This document shows positions 9,133 through 16,545 of a stretch of 64,000 nt of DNA, piece after piece (position 1 is the first letter of the stretch; every line of letters begins with the position of its first letter). The DNA comes from JAFGBI01 sp964480725 (GTDB lineage Bacteria; Myxococcota_A; Polyangia; Polyangiales; Polyangiaceae). The notes below the pieces were generated by a model. That model was not told the origin of the DNA. It made no database searches and saw only the letters and a list, made by a program, of their open reading frames with translations. The DNA lies in NCBI GenBank assembly GCA_964480725.1, contig CAYZQO010000027.1, positions 15,336 to 79,335 on the forward strand, read 5' to 3'. Made by a program: the position numbers and the translations under genes.

Positions 9133-9609
9133 TCACAGGACACAGGCGCTCACGCAGGTCGCGCCGCAGTACCAGGTCCGCTCCAAGCCGCAGCGGCAGC
9201 CGACGCAGGCCAGCGGACAAGAGAGGTCCGGGGCCACCAGATCGGCGGTCAGGTTGGGGCAGTCCCGATACCCGCACAGGCGGCTGCCGTCCGGGGCCTC
9301 GTGACAGACGTCTTCGGGTCGGCGAGGGTCGATGCAGTCGGCGTCGTCCTGGCAGGAGGCCACGGAGGAGCAACCGCACTGCGAGCAGCTGAGCCGCACG
9401 GTGCGGAAGTCGGCGGGGCACTGGACGGTGCACGCCGTCGCGCTGTCACAGCTCTGGCAGGTCCCGGCCACGCAGAGCGCGGGCGGACTGCAATCGCGAT
9501 CGTACCGGCAGCGCGTCGCCGCGATCCCTCCCGTCCCAAGCGCCGATCCCGCGGCGCCACCCGTCGCGCCGGCGGGAGCGACCGCCACCGGGACGCGCGT
9601 GCAGGACAT
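9133..9609 (-). CDS. Cysteine-rich small protein, uncharacterised
   Basis: From the ATG at 9609 the product is 158 residues. About 25 of these are Cys, concentrated after residue 35 in short CxxC, CxxxC and CGC spacings, such as CRYDRDCSPPALCVAGTCQSC. The pattern resembles disulfide-rich extracellular modules that are common in myxobacterial surface proteins. The N-terminus is Ala/Gly-rich without a clear signal peptide. The open frame extends upstream to 9927, but that part is Arg/Pro-rich and looks non-coding. No family was recognised. It is convergent with the lipid operon. Confidence 0.5.
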   Translation of the reverse strand: MSCTRVPVAVAPAGATGGAAGSALGTGGIAATRCRYDRDCSPPALCVAGTCQSCDSATACTVQCPADFRTVRLSCSQCGCSSVASCQDDADCIDPRRPEDVCHEAPDGSRLCGYRDCPNLTADLVAPDLSCPLACVGCRCGLERTWYCGATCVSACVL

Positions 9610-9929
9610 GGCGCTCTCCAAGGGGGCCGTGGGACGCCCGGATCGGCTCACGGCCGCCGCGCGGAGGGAGCGGAGAGCCGATCCTGAGCGCGGCCCGCCG
9701 GGACGGCTGGCGCGCGGGTCCCCCTCGAAGTGAATGGGACGCTGCATCATTCTGACTGCGCTCGGATCGGCCCCACTCTTCCCCCGCGGCCGATCCCACG
9801 CCCCGACGGGCTCATGACCCCCCTGGCCCGCATCGTGCATAGGCCACCTTCGAGCGGGCCGAGCCGCCATCACGGGACTGCACGTCTTCCCCGTGACGGG
9901 CTGCATCGGAGCGCGAAAGGAGGACACAG
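9610..9929. other. Intergenic region between divergent genes
   Basis: About 320 bases separate the minus-strand Cys-rich gene and the plus-strand DUF4398 gene. The region contains the strong ribosome binding site AAAGGAGG at 9916-9923 for the latter. No recognisable promoter hexamer pair or repeat stood out. Confidence 0.4.
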
Positions 9930-10286
9930 ATGATGATCAGAAGTGGATTCGTGCTGATCGCGTTGGGACTGACCGCCGGCTGCGCGAGCACCGCGATGTC
10001 ACCCCCGAAGCTCGCCGCAGCGGAGTCGTCGGTGCGTGGCGCCGAAGAGGTCAATGCGGAGGCGGAGCCGAGAGCGGCGCTGCAACTGAAGCTCGCCCAG
10101 GACCAGCTCGCCGAGGCGAAGGTACTGAGCAAGAACGGCGACGGCGAGGAGGCCGACCGGATGCTCGCGCGTGCCGAGGTCGACGCCGACCTCGCGATCG
10201 CGCTGGCCAAGGAGGCGTCGGCCCAACGCGAGGCGGCGCTGGTGATGAGTGAGATCCAGGAAGCCAAGAAGGAGGTGCCTCGATGA
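9930..10286 (+). CDS. DUF4398-type lipoprotein
   Basis: A 118-residue lipoprotein. The signal peptide MMIRSGFVLIALGLTAGC ends in an LTAGC lipobox with the modified Cys at residue 18. The mature part is an Ala/Glu-rich, probably all-helical DUF4398 domain (KLAAAESSVRGAEE ... AEAKVLSKNGDGEEADRM). Such domains precede OmpA domains in many Gram-negative envelope proteins. A strong AAAGGAGG site lies 6 bases before the ATG. Its stop overlaps the ATG of the OmpA-family gene, which carries the same domain, so the two probably act together at the outer membrane. Confidence 0.82.
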   Translation: MMIRSGFVLIALGLTAGCASTAMSPPKLAAAESSVRGAEEVNAEAEPRAALQLKLAQDQLAEAKVLSKNGDGEEADRMLARAEVDADLAIALAKEASAQREAALVMSEIQEAKKEVPR

Positions 10287-11215
10287 ACGCAAACCAGAGC
10301 CATCTGCGCGGCCCCATCGCGGTGCTGGCGGTGATCTCGGCGGTCGGCGCCAGCGCGTGCGCGGCAACCCTGGCCCCGCCGCAATTGGTCAGCGCTCGCG
10401 CCAGCTACGCGGCTGCCGCCGCGGGCCCCGCCGCCACGCTGACCCCAGCAGAGCTGGTCGACGCGCGGCAGTCCCTGGACGCGGCCGAGCAGGCCTTCGC
10501 GGAGGACGGCATCACGGACGAGACGCTCGACGCCGCCTACATCGCGCAGCGGCGCGCCGAGGTCGCGGCGGCGCGCGGTGGGATCGCCGAGGCCGAGGCG
10601 GAGAAGTTGCGCAACGAAGCCGAGCTGGCCTCGGTGCGCGAGGGACGGATGGACGCCGCTGAGGCGGCGCTCGTGGCGTCCCGGGGCGAGGTCGAGCGCT
10701 CGGATCGAAAGCTCGCCGCGACGGGAGCCGAGCTCCGCGCGTCCGACCGGGCCCTGGCCTCCGAAAAGAAGGGCCGTGCGGAGGCGGAGGCTCGCGCCAA
10801 GGACGCGATGAACAAGCTCGCGCTGGCCGCCTCGCTCGCGGTCAAGGAAGAGCCGCGCGGCACGGTCATCACGCTCCCGAGCAACGTCCTGTTCGCGACG
10901 GCGAAGCACGAGCTCTTGCCGGGAGCGATGAGCAAGCTCGACGCGGTGGTGGAGGCGCTCAAGAGCCAGCCCGACGTGACCATCCTGGTCGAGGGCCACA
11001 CCGACAGCCAGGGGACCGAGGGCAACAACCTCACGCTGGCCCAACGGCGGGGCGAGTCCGTCCGCGCGTACCTCGCGTCGAAGGGCGTGCCCATGGAGCA
11101 GCTCTCGTCGGTGGGGATCGGTGAGGGGCGCCCCATTGGCGACAACGCGACCCTCGACGGCCGCGCGCAGAATCGCCGGGTCGAGATCGTGGTCGCCCAG
11201 CGAGAGCAGCGCTAG
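10283..11215 (+). CDS. OmpA-family peptidoglycan-associated lipoprotein with DUF4398 domain
   Basis: A 310-residue protein. The N-terminal signal ends at a likely lipidated Cys26 (GASAC). An Ala/Glu-rich DUF4398 helical region and coiled coil span about 30-190. A C-terminal OmpA domain at about 200-306 contains NVLFATAKHEL, VEGHTDSQGTEGNN and the LAQRRGESVRAYL helix that contacts diaminopimelate. It is expected to anchor outer membrane to peptidoglycan. The ATG overlaps the stop of the upstream small lipoprotein (ATGA). The OmpA domain retains the Asp and Arg used for peptidoglycan binding (HTD, AQNRRVEI). Confidence 0.9.
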   Translation: MNANQSHLRGPIAVLAVISAVGASACAATLAPPQLVSARASYAAAAAGPAATLTPAELVDARQSLDAAEQAFAEDGITDETLDAAYIAQRRAEVAAARGGIAEAEAEKLRNEAELASVREGRMDAAEAALVASRGEVERSDRKLAATGAELRASDRALASEKKGRAEAEARAKDAMNKLALAASLAVKEEPRGTVITLPSNVLFATAKHELLPGAMSKLDAVVEALKSQPDVTILVEGHTDSQGTEGNNLTLAQRRGESVRAYLASKGVPMEQLSSVGIGEGRPIGDNATLDGRAQNRRVEIVVAQREQR

Positions 11216-11239
11216 CCGGAGGGGGAACGGGGGGAACGG

Positions 11240-11263
11240 GCCGGCGGAGCAGGCTCCGCCGGC
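11240..11263 (+). terminator. Strong GC hairpin after the OmpA gene
   Basis: A perfect 10-bp stem GCCGGCGGAG / CTCCGCCGGC with a CAGG tetraloop lies 24 bases after the stop. No T tract follows. It is a probable terminator or RNA-stabilising 3' hairpin. Confidence 0.55.
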
Positions 11264-11325
11264 GCCGCCCGCCCCCCGCGTGCGACCCTTCGGTCCCGAC
11301 TGAGGGCCACGGCCTCGATGGTCCA

Positions 11326-11355
11326 GGCCACCGGGCGACGAACTGCCCGGTGGCC
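11326..11355. repeat. Second perfect inverted repeat in the intergenic region
   Basis: An 11-bp perfect stem GGCCACCGGGC / GCCCGGTGGCC with an 8-nt loop, about 205 bases before the next start codon. It could be part of a structured 5' leader, a small RNA terminator or a protein-binding site. No family was recognised. Confidence 0.5.
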
Positions 11356-11560
11356 CCGGGACTGTTGGCGAGGGAGCGACTGCGGGGCGCGGTCGTCTGT
11401 AGAGGTGAGCACCGATCGGAGCTCCCGATCCAGACGACCGCACCCGGCCGCCGGTCTTCGACGGACATGATGCGAGGTGGACGGCCGTGTTCGGCGTCAT
11501 GACGGCGCTGGGGGAGAAGCAGACCGAGGCTCTCCAGCGCGGCTCGACAGGAGGAAAACC

Positions 11561-11755
11561 ATGTCACTCATATCTCTCGTAGTCACACTGGTCGTGGTGG
11601 GCGTGCTCCTCTGGCTGGTCAACAGCTACGTCCCGATGGACGACAAGATCAAGAAGATCGTCAACATCGTCGTGGTCATCGCGGTCGTCCTGTGGCTCCT
11701 GGCCGCCTTCGGCGTAATGGGCAACATCTCCGGCATCCGAGTGCCCGGCTCCTGA
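11561..11755 (+). CDS. Small two-helix membrane protein (Thivi_2564-like)
   Basis: A 64-residue protein. Helix 1 is at about residues 2-22 (LISLVVTLVVVGVLLWLV). A polar loop NSYVPMDDKIKKI is followed by helix 2 at about 34-52 (VVVIAVVLWLLAAFGVM). The start is set by GGAGG ten bases before ATG 11561; the open frame upstream lacks coding character. The MDxKIKxIxNIVVVI pattern is typical of a widespread small membrane protein family of unknown role. It stands alone in a hairpin-rich intergenic context. Confidence 0.8.
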   Translation: MSLISLVVTLVVVGVLLWLVNSYVPMDDKIKKIVNIVVVIAVVLWLLAAFGVMGNISGIRVPGS

Positions 11756-11799
11756 ACTCGGTTCGACCCTGCGCGGCACGAGTCCAAGGTGACGACACG

Positions 11800-12702
11800 A
11801 TGACGAATCCGAGCTCACGAGTCTGGAACCCGGGAGTTGCGCTGCTGCCTCTGTTCTTGGTCGCTTCCGCATGCGGGGCCTCCGATGACAGCAGCGGCGG
11901 CGGCGACGCGGACGGCAGCGGCGGCGACGCCGGGAGCGGCGACGGCGGCGGCGGCGACACCGGGAGCAGCGAGAGCGGTAGCGGCGGCGACGCCGGGAGC
12001 AGCGAGAGCGGTAGCGGTGGCGGTCCCAGAACTCCCGATCCCGTCGCGCTCGGACTGGCCGAGGACTACGTGATCCTCGCCAAGAGCGGGATCTCGACGG
12101 TCCCCGCCTCCGCGATCACCGGCGACCTCGGGCTGAGCCCGGCGGCGGCCAGCTACCTCACCGGGTTCACGCTGACCCAGGACGCCACCAATGCCTTCTC
12201 GAGCTCGGCGCAGGTGACGGGCAAGGTGTACGCGGCCGACTACGCGGCGCCCACCCCGTCGAACCTGACCGACGCGGTCGGTGACATGGAGCTCGCGTTC
12301 GCCGACGCCGCCGGGCGCGCGCCCGACGTCACCGAGCTCGGCGCCGGCAGCATCGGTGGAATGACCCTGGATCCGGGCGTGTACCATTGGGGGACCGGCC
12401 TGGCGATCGCGACGGACGTCACGCTCGCGGGGAGCGAAACTGACGTCTGGATCCTGCAGACGGCCGAGGATCTGACCGTGAGCAGCGCCGCCAGCGTCCT
12501 ATTGACGGGCGGGGCTCGAGCCAGCAACGTCTTCTGGCAGGTCAGCGGCCAGGTGGTGCTCGGCACGACGGCCCACTTCGAAGGCGTCGTCTTGACGCAG
12601 ACTTCGGCCACACTGCGGACGGGGGCGACCATCCGCGGGAGGCTGCTGGTGCAGACCGCCGTCAGCCTCGACGGCAACGACGTCGTGGAGCCGGGCGAGT
12701 AG
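11800..12702 (+). CDS. Ice-binding-like (DUF3494) lipoprotein
   Basis: A 300-residue protein. The signal peptide ends in VASAC, with Cys25 as the lipidation site. A Ser/Gly/Asp linker with two GSSESGSGG repeats spans about 26-77. A DUF3494 domain then fills the rest: LGLAEDYVILAKSGIS, ITGDLGLSP, the helix region, and beta-solenoid repeats (MTLDPGVYHWGTGLAI, VFWQVSGQVVLGTTAHFEGVVL). This fold occurs in ice-binding proteins of bacteria, fungi and diatoms, but many members are adhesins or have no antifreeze activity. Ice binding cannot be inferred without checking the flat TxT-like face. It is transcribed alone. Confidence 0.85.
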   Translation: MTNPSSRVWNPGVALLPLFLVASACGASDDSSGGGDADGSGGDAGSGDGGGGDTGSSESGSGGDAGSSESGSGGGPRTPDPVALGLAEDYVILAKSGISTVPASAITGDLGLSPAAASYLTGFTLTQDATNAFSSSAQVTGKVYAADYAAPTPSNLTDAVGDMELAFADAAGRAPDVTELGAGSIGGMTLDPGVYHWGTGLAIATDVTLAGSETDVWILQTAEDLTVSSAASVLLTGGARASNVFWQVSGQVVLGTTAHFEGVVLTQTSATLRTGATIRGRLLVQTAVSLDGNDVVEPGE

Positions 12703-12798
12703 CTCCAGGAACCGCGCGGGGCGACCTTGAGCGGGTCGACGAGGGGGGGCCGCGGGGTACGGCGGGCGGGGGCGAGTGTTGGTCGGGGCGGGCGGCGG

Positions 12799-14118
12799 TC
12801 AGGGGAAACCCAGGGTCCATTCGCCGACCACGTTCCCAGGTTGCGCCGACCATCGGATCAGGCCGTACACAAATCCGATCGTCTCGTTGAGGGTGCCGCT
12901 CGGATCGGTCTCCAGCAGCACCGATTCGACGGCCGCGTGCTCGAGGTTGATCGCGTATCGGTCGATGATCGCGCCCCCGTCGCCCAGGGCCGTGAAGCGG
13001 GCGTCGACCGAATCGACCGTCGCGTTACCGAGGATATCCAATACGTGCCGGATCGTCGCGACATTGGCGGCGGTGACCAACGTGACCGGTTCAGCTGAGA
13101 TTCTCCCGTCGAGGGCGCCGTACTCATAGAGATTCGCGATCCCGGTCCGAAGGGTCGTGAACGGGATCGCGTCCGGGAAGGCGTTTGACGGAACACCGGG
13201 TCCGAAGAAGACGAATGAATCTCCGACCGAGTCGCGCGTCGCGCCGCCGCAACCGCTCCGACAGTAGGCTATTTCGGTGTTAGTTTCCGTCGAGATCAAC
13301 GTGATGGAGCCGAAGTCGAGCACGAGCCTCTCGAGCGGCAATCCTTCCTGGGTTCCATCAATGCCAATGGCCGTCACTAACGCATTTTCGAGATGGATCT
13401 CGAAAGACCCGTCCGCGAGGACAATCTCCGCTTCTGGCAGAGTCATTCTTCCTGTGGCCATGATGTTGAGATCAGGGCTCGCCGAGTCTGCGTCCCGCAC
13501 GATCTCGATCATCCCGACCTCGGGCATGGTAGTGGGGCGCCCGTTTTCGAACGTCTGCGTGATCTGATGCCGGAACGCCCGGATCGGCACCGTCGGCAGG
13601 TCACCGATCCGGAGGGTCCCGACCTCCGCGAGCGGCTGGGGCCCCGCGGCGGGACCGGGCGGGCCGGCGGGGCCCGTCGCTCCCGCGGGACCGACAGGTC
13701 CTGCCTCACCCGCGGGGCCGACAGGCCCGGGCTCACCCGCGAGACCACGCTCGCCCGCGGGCCCGGCGGGACCTGCGAGCCCGGCCAGACCCGGTTCCCC
13801 AGTTGGGCCGGCGGGACCAGCCTTACCAGCGGGGCCAGCAGGGCCGGCTTCACCCGCGGGGCCGGTCGCACCCGCGGGCCCTGCGGGACCTTCCTCCCCC
13901 GCAGGGCCGGCAGGGCCGGTTTCTCCCGCGGGACCGTCCTCACCCGCGGGACCGTCCTCACCCGCGGGACCGTCCTCACCCGCGGGGCCACGCGGACCCT
14001 CGGGCCCCCGCTCTCCCTCGCTCGCGTCCGAGTCCACGTGGCAACCCGCGAGTCCCACCGCGAGCAGCAGCCCGAGCCACCGTCCACCCCGCGCCTCGTG
14101 GGCGCGCCCGTCTCTCAT
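12799..14118 (-). CDS. Collagen-like lipoprotein with two tandem Hcp-like domains
   Basis: A 439-residue protein. The signal peptide ends in the lipobox LAGC (Cys26). An uninterrupted run of 41 Gly-X-Y triplets follows at about 34-156 (GED, GPA, GEP and similar), predicted to form a collagen triple helix. The C-terminal 270 residues contain two diverged copies of a T6SS tube (Hcp/PF05638)-like pattern. Copy 1 includes DSASPDLNIMATGRM, HLENALVTAIGI and LERLVLDFGSITL. Copy 2 includes YAINLEHAAVESVLL and ETIGFVYGLIRW. The ATG at 14118 is chosen because it puts the signal peptide at the N-terminus. The likely location is the outer surface as trimeric stalks. The Hcp-like call is by eye and needs profile confirmation. 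Confidence 0.75.
   Translation of the reverse strand: MRDGRAHEARGGRWLGLLLAVGLAGCHVDSDASEGERGPEGPRGPAGEDGPAGEDGPAGEDGPAGETGPAGPAGEEGPAGPAGATGPAGEAGPAGPAGKAGPAGPTGEPGLAGLAGPAGPAGERGLAGEPGPVGPAGEAGPVGPAGATGPAGPPGPAAGPQPLAEVGTLRIGDLPTVPIRAFRHQITQTFENGRPTTMPEVGMIEIVRDADSASPDLNIMATGRMTLPEAEIVLADGSFEIHLENALVTAIGIDGTQEGLPLERLVLDFGSITLISTETNTEIAYCRSGCGGATRDSVGDSFVFFGPGVPSNAFPDAIPFTTLRTGIANLYEYGALDGRISAEPVTLVTAANVATIRHVLDILGNATVDSVDARFTALGDGGAIIDRYAINLEHAAVESVLLETDPSGTLNETIGFVYGLIRWSAQPGNVVGEWTLGFP
13925..13978 (-). repeat. Three exact 18-bp tandem repeats in the collagen-like gene
   Basis: The 18-bp unit CCCGCGGGACCGTCCTCA (plus strand) occurs three times in a row. It encodes the repeated six-residue block GED-GPA. 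This is a likely site of length variation by slippage. Confidence 0.85.
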
Positions 14119-14326
14119 TGATGTCACGTTCCACCTTCCCGGTTTCGGATGAAACCCGCGAGCGGTAAAGGACCCAGATCCCGCGCGTCTTTCTGCCAGC
14201 GCAAGGCAACGGAGGCAAGCACCAACCACGACGGCGCACCGTCAGGCCGGGAGCGCCGAGCGGGCCTGGCCACCGGATGAATGCCTGGGATTGCTCGTCC
14301 AGAGCAGGGGCGGCTCGGGGAGAGGG

Positions 14327-14358
14327 AGCGGGGAAGCGGGGAAGCGGGGAAGCGGGGA
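14327..14358. repeat. Four tandem copies of AGCGGGGA
   Basis: The 8-bp unit AGCGGGGA is repeated exactly four times in the non-coding DNA between two divergent lipoprotein genes. It is a candidate slippage locus that could alter promoter spacing for either gene. Confidence 0.85.
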
Positions 14359-14555
14359 GGCCCTGGGAATGGGGGGCGCGCGCGGGTCCTTTCCTCGACC
14401 CACGGACCCGGTCCCACCTCGAGGCGCGGGCGAGCCCAACCCTCTCCCCGGCGCCCGGCCCCCCTCCCGGCGCCCAGCCCCCTTCCCGGCCCCCCGACCC
14501 CCGGCCTCTGTCCGCCCGTCGTGGAGCGAGATCGCAGGGAACGCCCCCTCTCGCT

Positions 14556-14583
14556 TTGCATGCGCGCCCATGGCTTCCATACT
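14556..14583 (+). promoter_or_regulatory. Candidate sigma70 promoter TTGCAT-N16-CATACT
   Basis: A -35-like TTGCAT (14556-14561) and a -10-like CATACT (14578-14583) lie 16 bases apart, about 48 bases before the ATG at 14631. They stand out against the GC-rich background. Confidence 0.4.
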
Positions 14584-14630
14584 CGGCCCGAACCGGCGAC
14601 CGCACCCGCGCTGGGCGAAAGGAAATCTCG

Positions 14631-16400
14631 ATGACGAAGCGACTCCTCCTGGCCATGGCGATCGGCAGCGTCGTCCTGGGCTGCAACAAGGACTCGACGG
14701 TGAACCGCGTCGACCCGAGCGGGGGCGGCGAGGCTGGCGGGGGCGCCTCCGGTGGCGCCCTCGAGGGAAGCGGCGGCGGGACGACCGGCGGCACCGGCAG
14801 TACCGGCGGCACAACCGGCGGCACCGGCGGCCTGTCCACCGGAGGGGTCAGCACCGGCGGCGGCAGCACCGGCGGCGAGGGCGGCGACACCGAGACGACC
14901 GGCGGCGAGGGCGGCGCGGACACGGCCACCGGCGGGGCCAGCACCGGCGGCGCCGGCGGTGAGGGCGGCGAGGCCGAAGCGACCGGCGGTGAGGGCGGCA
15001 CCAGCCTAGCGACCGGCGGCGAGAGCGGCGCGATGGCGACCACCGGCGGCGACAGTTCCGGCGGCGCGGCGACGGGCGGCGCAGGCGGAGCCAGCGGCGG
15101 GTTTTCCAACGGCGGCGCCGGCACGGGAGGCGTCGGCAGCGCAACCGAGGGCGGCGCGGGACTCGGCGGCGAGGGCGGGGCCGGCGGCACCGACTCCACG
15201 GTCCGCGGGAGGGTGATCGACTTCTGGAGGCACCCGATCCCGAACATCCCCGTGGAGGTGAACGGCACCGTCACGACCACGGACGACGACGGGGAATTCG
15301 AGATCGCCGACGTTCCCGCCGTCTACGATGCCTCGTTCATCGTCGCGTCCGTCGGCAAGCACGGGCCGTTCACCCACGGCTGGGTTTACCAGGATCTCAC
15401 GCGCCGAGATCCCACGCTACAGGTCTACTCAGGCCTGCCGCACCAGTCGGTCCTCGTCAACCTCGTGGGCGAGAACGTGGTCGAAACCGACCAGCCTCGG
15501 CTCCGCTACTCCATCTCCAGTCCTCACGGAACCTTCAGCGGCTATAGCAGCAACCCGACCGCGGCGAGCCCAAGTGGCGTCGACTGGTATGGCCCCTCGG
15601 AGGCTACGGCGACCGTGCATGCCCTCTTGATGCAGCTCGACTCCGACACCGGTCTTCCCGCGGACTACGCCGCTTACGACTCAAGCCTGGTCGCGCTAGT
15701 ACCGGGCGCTCCGCCCACGGTGACGCTCGACCTGTCGCCCGACGAGCTCCCGACCGGTAACTTGCTGGGGACGGTGACGGGGCTGGTGGATCCCAGCCGG
15801 GACAACCGCGTCTACGTCCGTTTCCCGACCGGTGGCTCGATCGAGCTCCTGTGGGACACCGCCGGTCCCAACTCGTTCAGCTACCTCGTCCCCACCCTTC
15901 CCCAGGGCAGCCTCACCGTCTCCGCGTCGGTGACCGACACGAACGGTGGGCTCTCCGTCGCGCACCAAGACGGCCTCTCCGCCGGCTCCGATCCCGTCAC
16001 CCTCACCCTGCCCACGCCGAGCTCGCTGTCGGTCCCCGCCACCGGAACGACCGGGGTCGACTCGACCACGCGGTTCCGGTTCGTCGGCAGCCCCGACAGC
16101 GACGCCTACGTCGTGGTGATGTCGAGCGACTTCGACAACACCGCGCTGTTCATCGTGACTTCCAGGGAGGAATTCACCATCCCGGAGGTCGTGGGGGGCG
16201 ACTTCCAGCTCAGGCTCGACGATCTCACGTACTGGTGGGTGGAAACCCACGGCGACGCAGGCAGCGTCGACGAGCAGGCCGCGCCCGGCGGCTTCCTGGA
16301 CGCCTTCTCCTTCACCTCAATCCCAGAACCGCTGGGCACCCGCTTCGGCAGCGGGAGCTACACCTCGTCGGATTATCGCTACTTCACCACGGCCCCGTAG
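14631..16400 (+). CDS. Gly/Thr-rich lipoprotein with carboxypeptidase-regulatory-like domain
   Basis: A 589-residue protein. The signal peptide ends in LGC (Cys18). Residues of about 28-185 are low-complexity Gly/Thr/Ser/Ala repeats (GGTGSTGGTTGGTGG type) typical of myxobacterial surface lipoproteins. A CarboxypepD-regulatory/Ig-like domain follows at about 190-245 (RGRVIDFWRHPIPNIPVEV ... DDDGEFEIADVPA). Then come several beta-rich segments reminiscent of repeated carboxypeptidase-regulatory or fibronectin modules (GNLLGTVTGLVDPSRDN, LPTPSSLSVPATGTTG). The ATG at 14631 has GAAAGGAAA upstream and gives the signal peptide at once. It is a probable surface or structural protein; the specific role is unknown. 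Confidence 0.8.
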   Translation: MTKRLLLAMAIGSVVLGCNKDSTVNRVDPSGGGEAGGGASGGALEGSGGGTTGGTGSTGGTTGGTGGLSTGGVSTGGGSTGGEGGDTETTGGEGGADTATGGASTGGAGGEGGEAEATGGEGGTSLATGGESGAMATTGGDSSGGAATGGAGGASGGFSNGGAGTGGVGSATEGGAGLGGEGGAGGTDSTVRGRVIDFWRHPIPNIPVEVNGTVTTTDDDGEFEIADVPAVYDASFIVASVGKHGPFTHGWVYQDLTRRDPTLQVYSGLPHQSVLVNLVGENVVETDQPRLRYSISSPHGTFSGYSSNPTAASPSGVDWYGPSEATATVHALLMQLDSDTGLPADYAAYDSSLVALVPGAPPTVTLDLSPDELPTGNLLGTVTGLVDPSRDNRVYVRFPTGGSIELLWDTAGPNSFSYLVPTLPQGSLTVSASVTDTNGGLSVAHQDGLSAGSDPVTLTLPTPSSLSVPATGTTGVDSTTRFRFVGSPDSDAYVVVMSSDFDNTALFIVTSREEFTIPEVVGGDFQLRLDDLTYWWVETHGDAGSVDEQAAPGGFLDAFSFTSIPEPLGTRFGSGSYTSSDYRYFTTAP

Positions 16401-16444
16401 CGCGGGCGCACGCCAGAACGACTCGCGGCGCAAGGGCATCCAAG

Positions 16445-16470
16445 CGCCGGATCCGAACCCGGATCCGGCG
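16445..16470. repeat. Perfect 11-bp inverted repeat upstream of the hybrid kinase gene
   Basis: CGCCGGATCCG and CGGATCCGGCG are separated by AACC. It begins 45 bases after the lipoprotein stop and ends about 75 bases before the kinase start. It could be the terminator of the upstream gene or an operator for the kinase gene. Confidence 0.55.
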
Positions 16471-16545
16471 TCGGGCCCGTGGTGGTGCCGAAGTGGGCGT
16501 GGTAGCTTCGAGAGCGTCGCGCGGTTGGCTGGAGTGACGAGGCGG

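Larger units (their letters stand above)
11216..11560. other. Intergenic region with two perfect hairpins
   Basis: About 345 bases with no plausible ORF. It holds two separate perfect inverted repeats (11240-11263 and 11326-11355), described as their own entries. The ribosome binding site GGAGG at about 11551 serves the small membrane protein. The spacing and strength of the hairpins would suit a terminator followed by a structured leader or small RNA. Confidence 0.5.
14119..14630. other. Intergenic region between divergent lipoprotein genes
   Basis: About 510 bases without a convincing gene. It contains four tandem copies of an 8-bp unit (14327-14358), a C-rich tract around 14440-14510, and a sigma70-like promoter (14556-14583) for the plus-strand gene. 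The long open frames through this region have Arg/Pro/Gly-rich translations typical of non-coding high-GC DNA. Confidence 0.5.

Noticed and set aside
9610..9927. N-terminal extension of the Cys-rich protein to 9927
   Set aside because: The added residues are Arg/Pro-rich without signal peptide or Cys, and would overlap the upstream region of the divergent lipoprotein gene.
13925..13978. CRISPR-like repeats
   Set aside because: Units are contiguous without spacers and encode collagen triplets.
13393..14121. Plus-strand open frame over the collagen-like gene
   Set aside because: The apparent repeats (RG-rich) are simply the antisense of the Gly-X-Y repeat.
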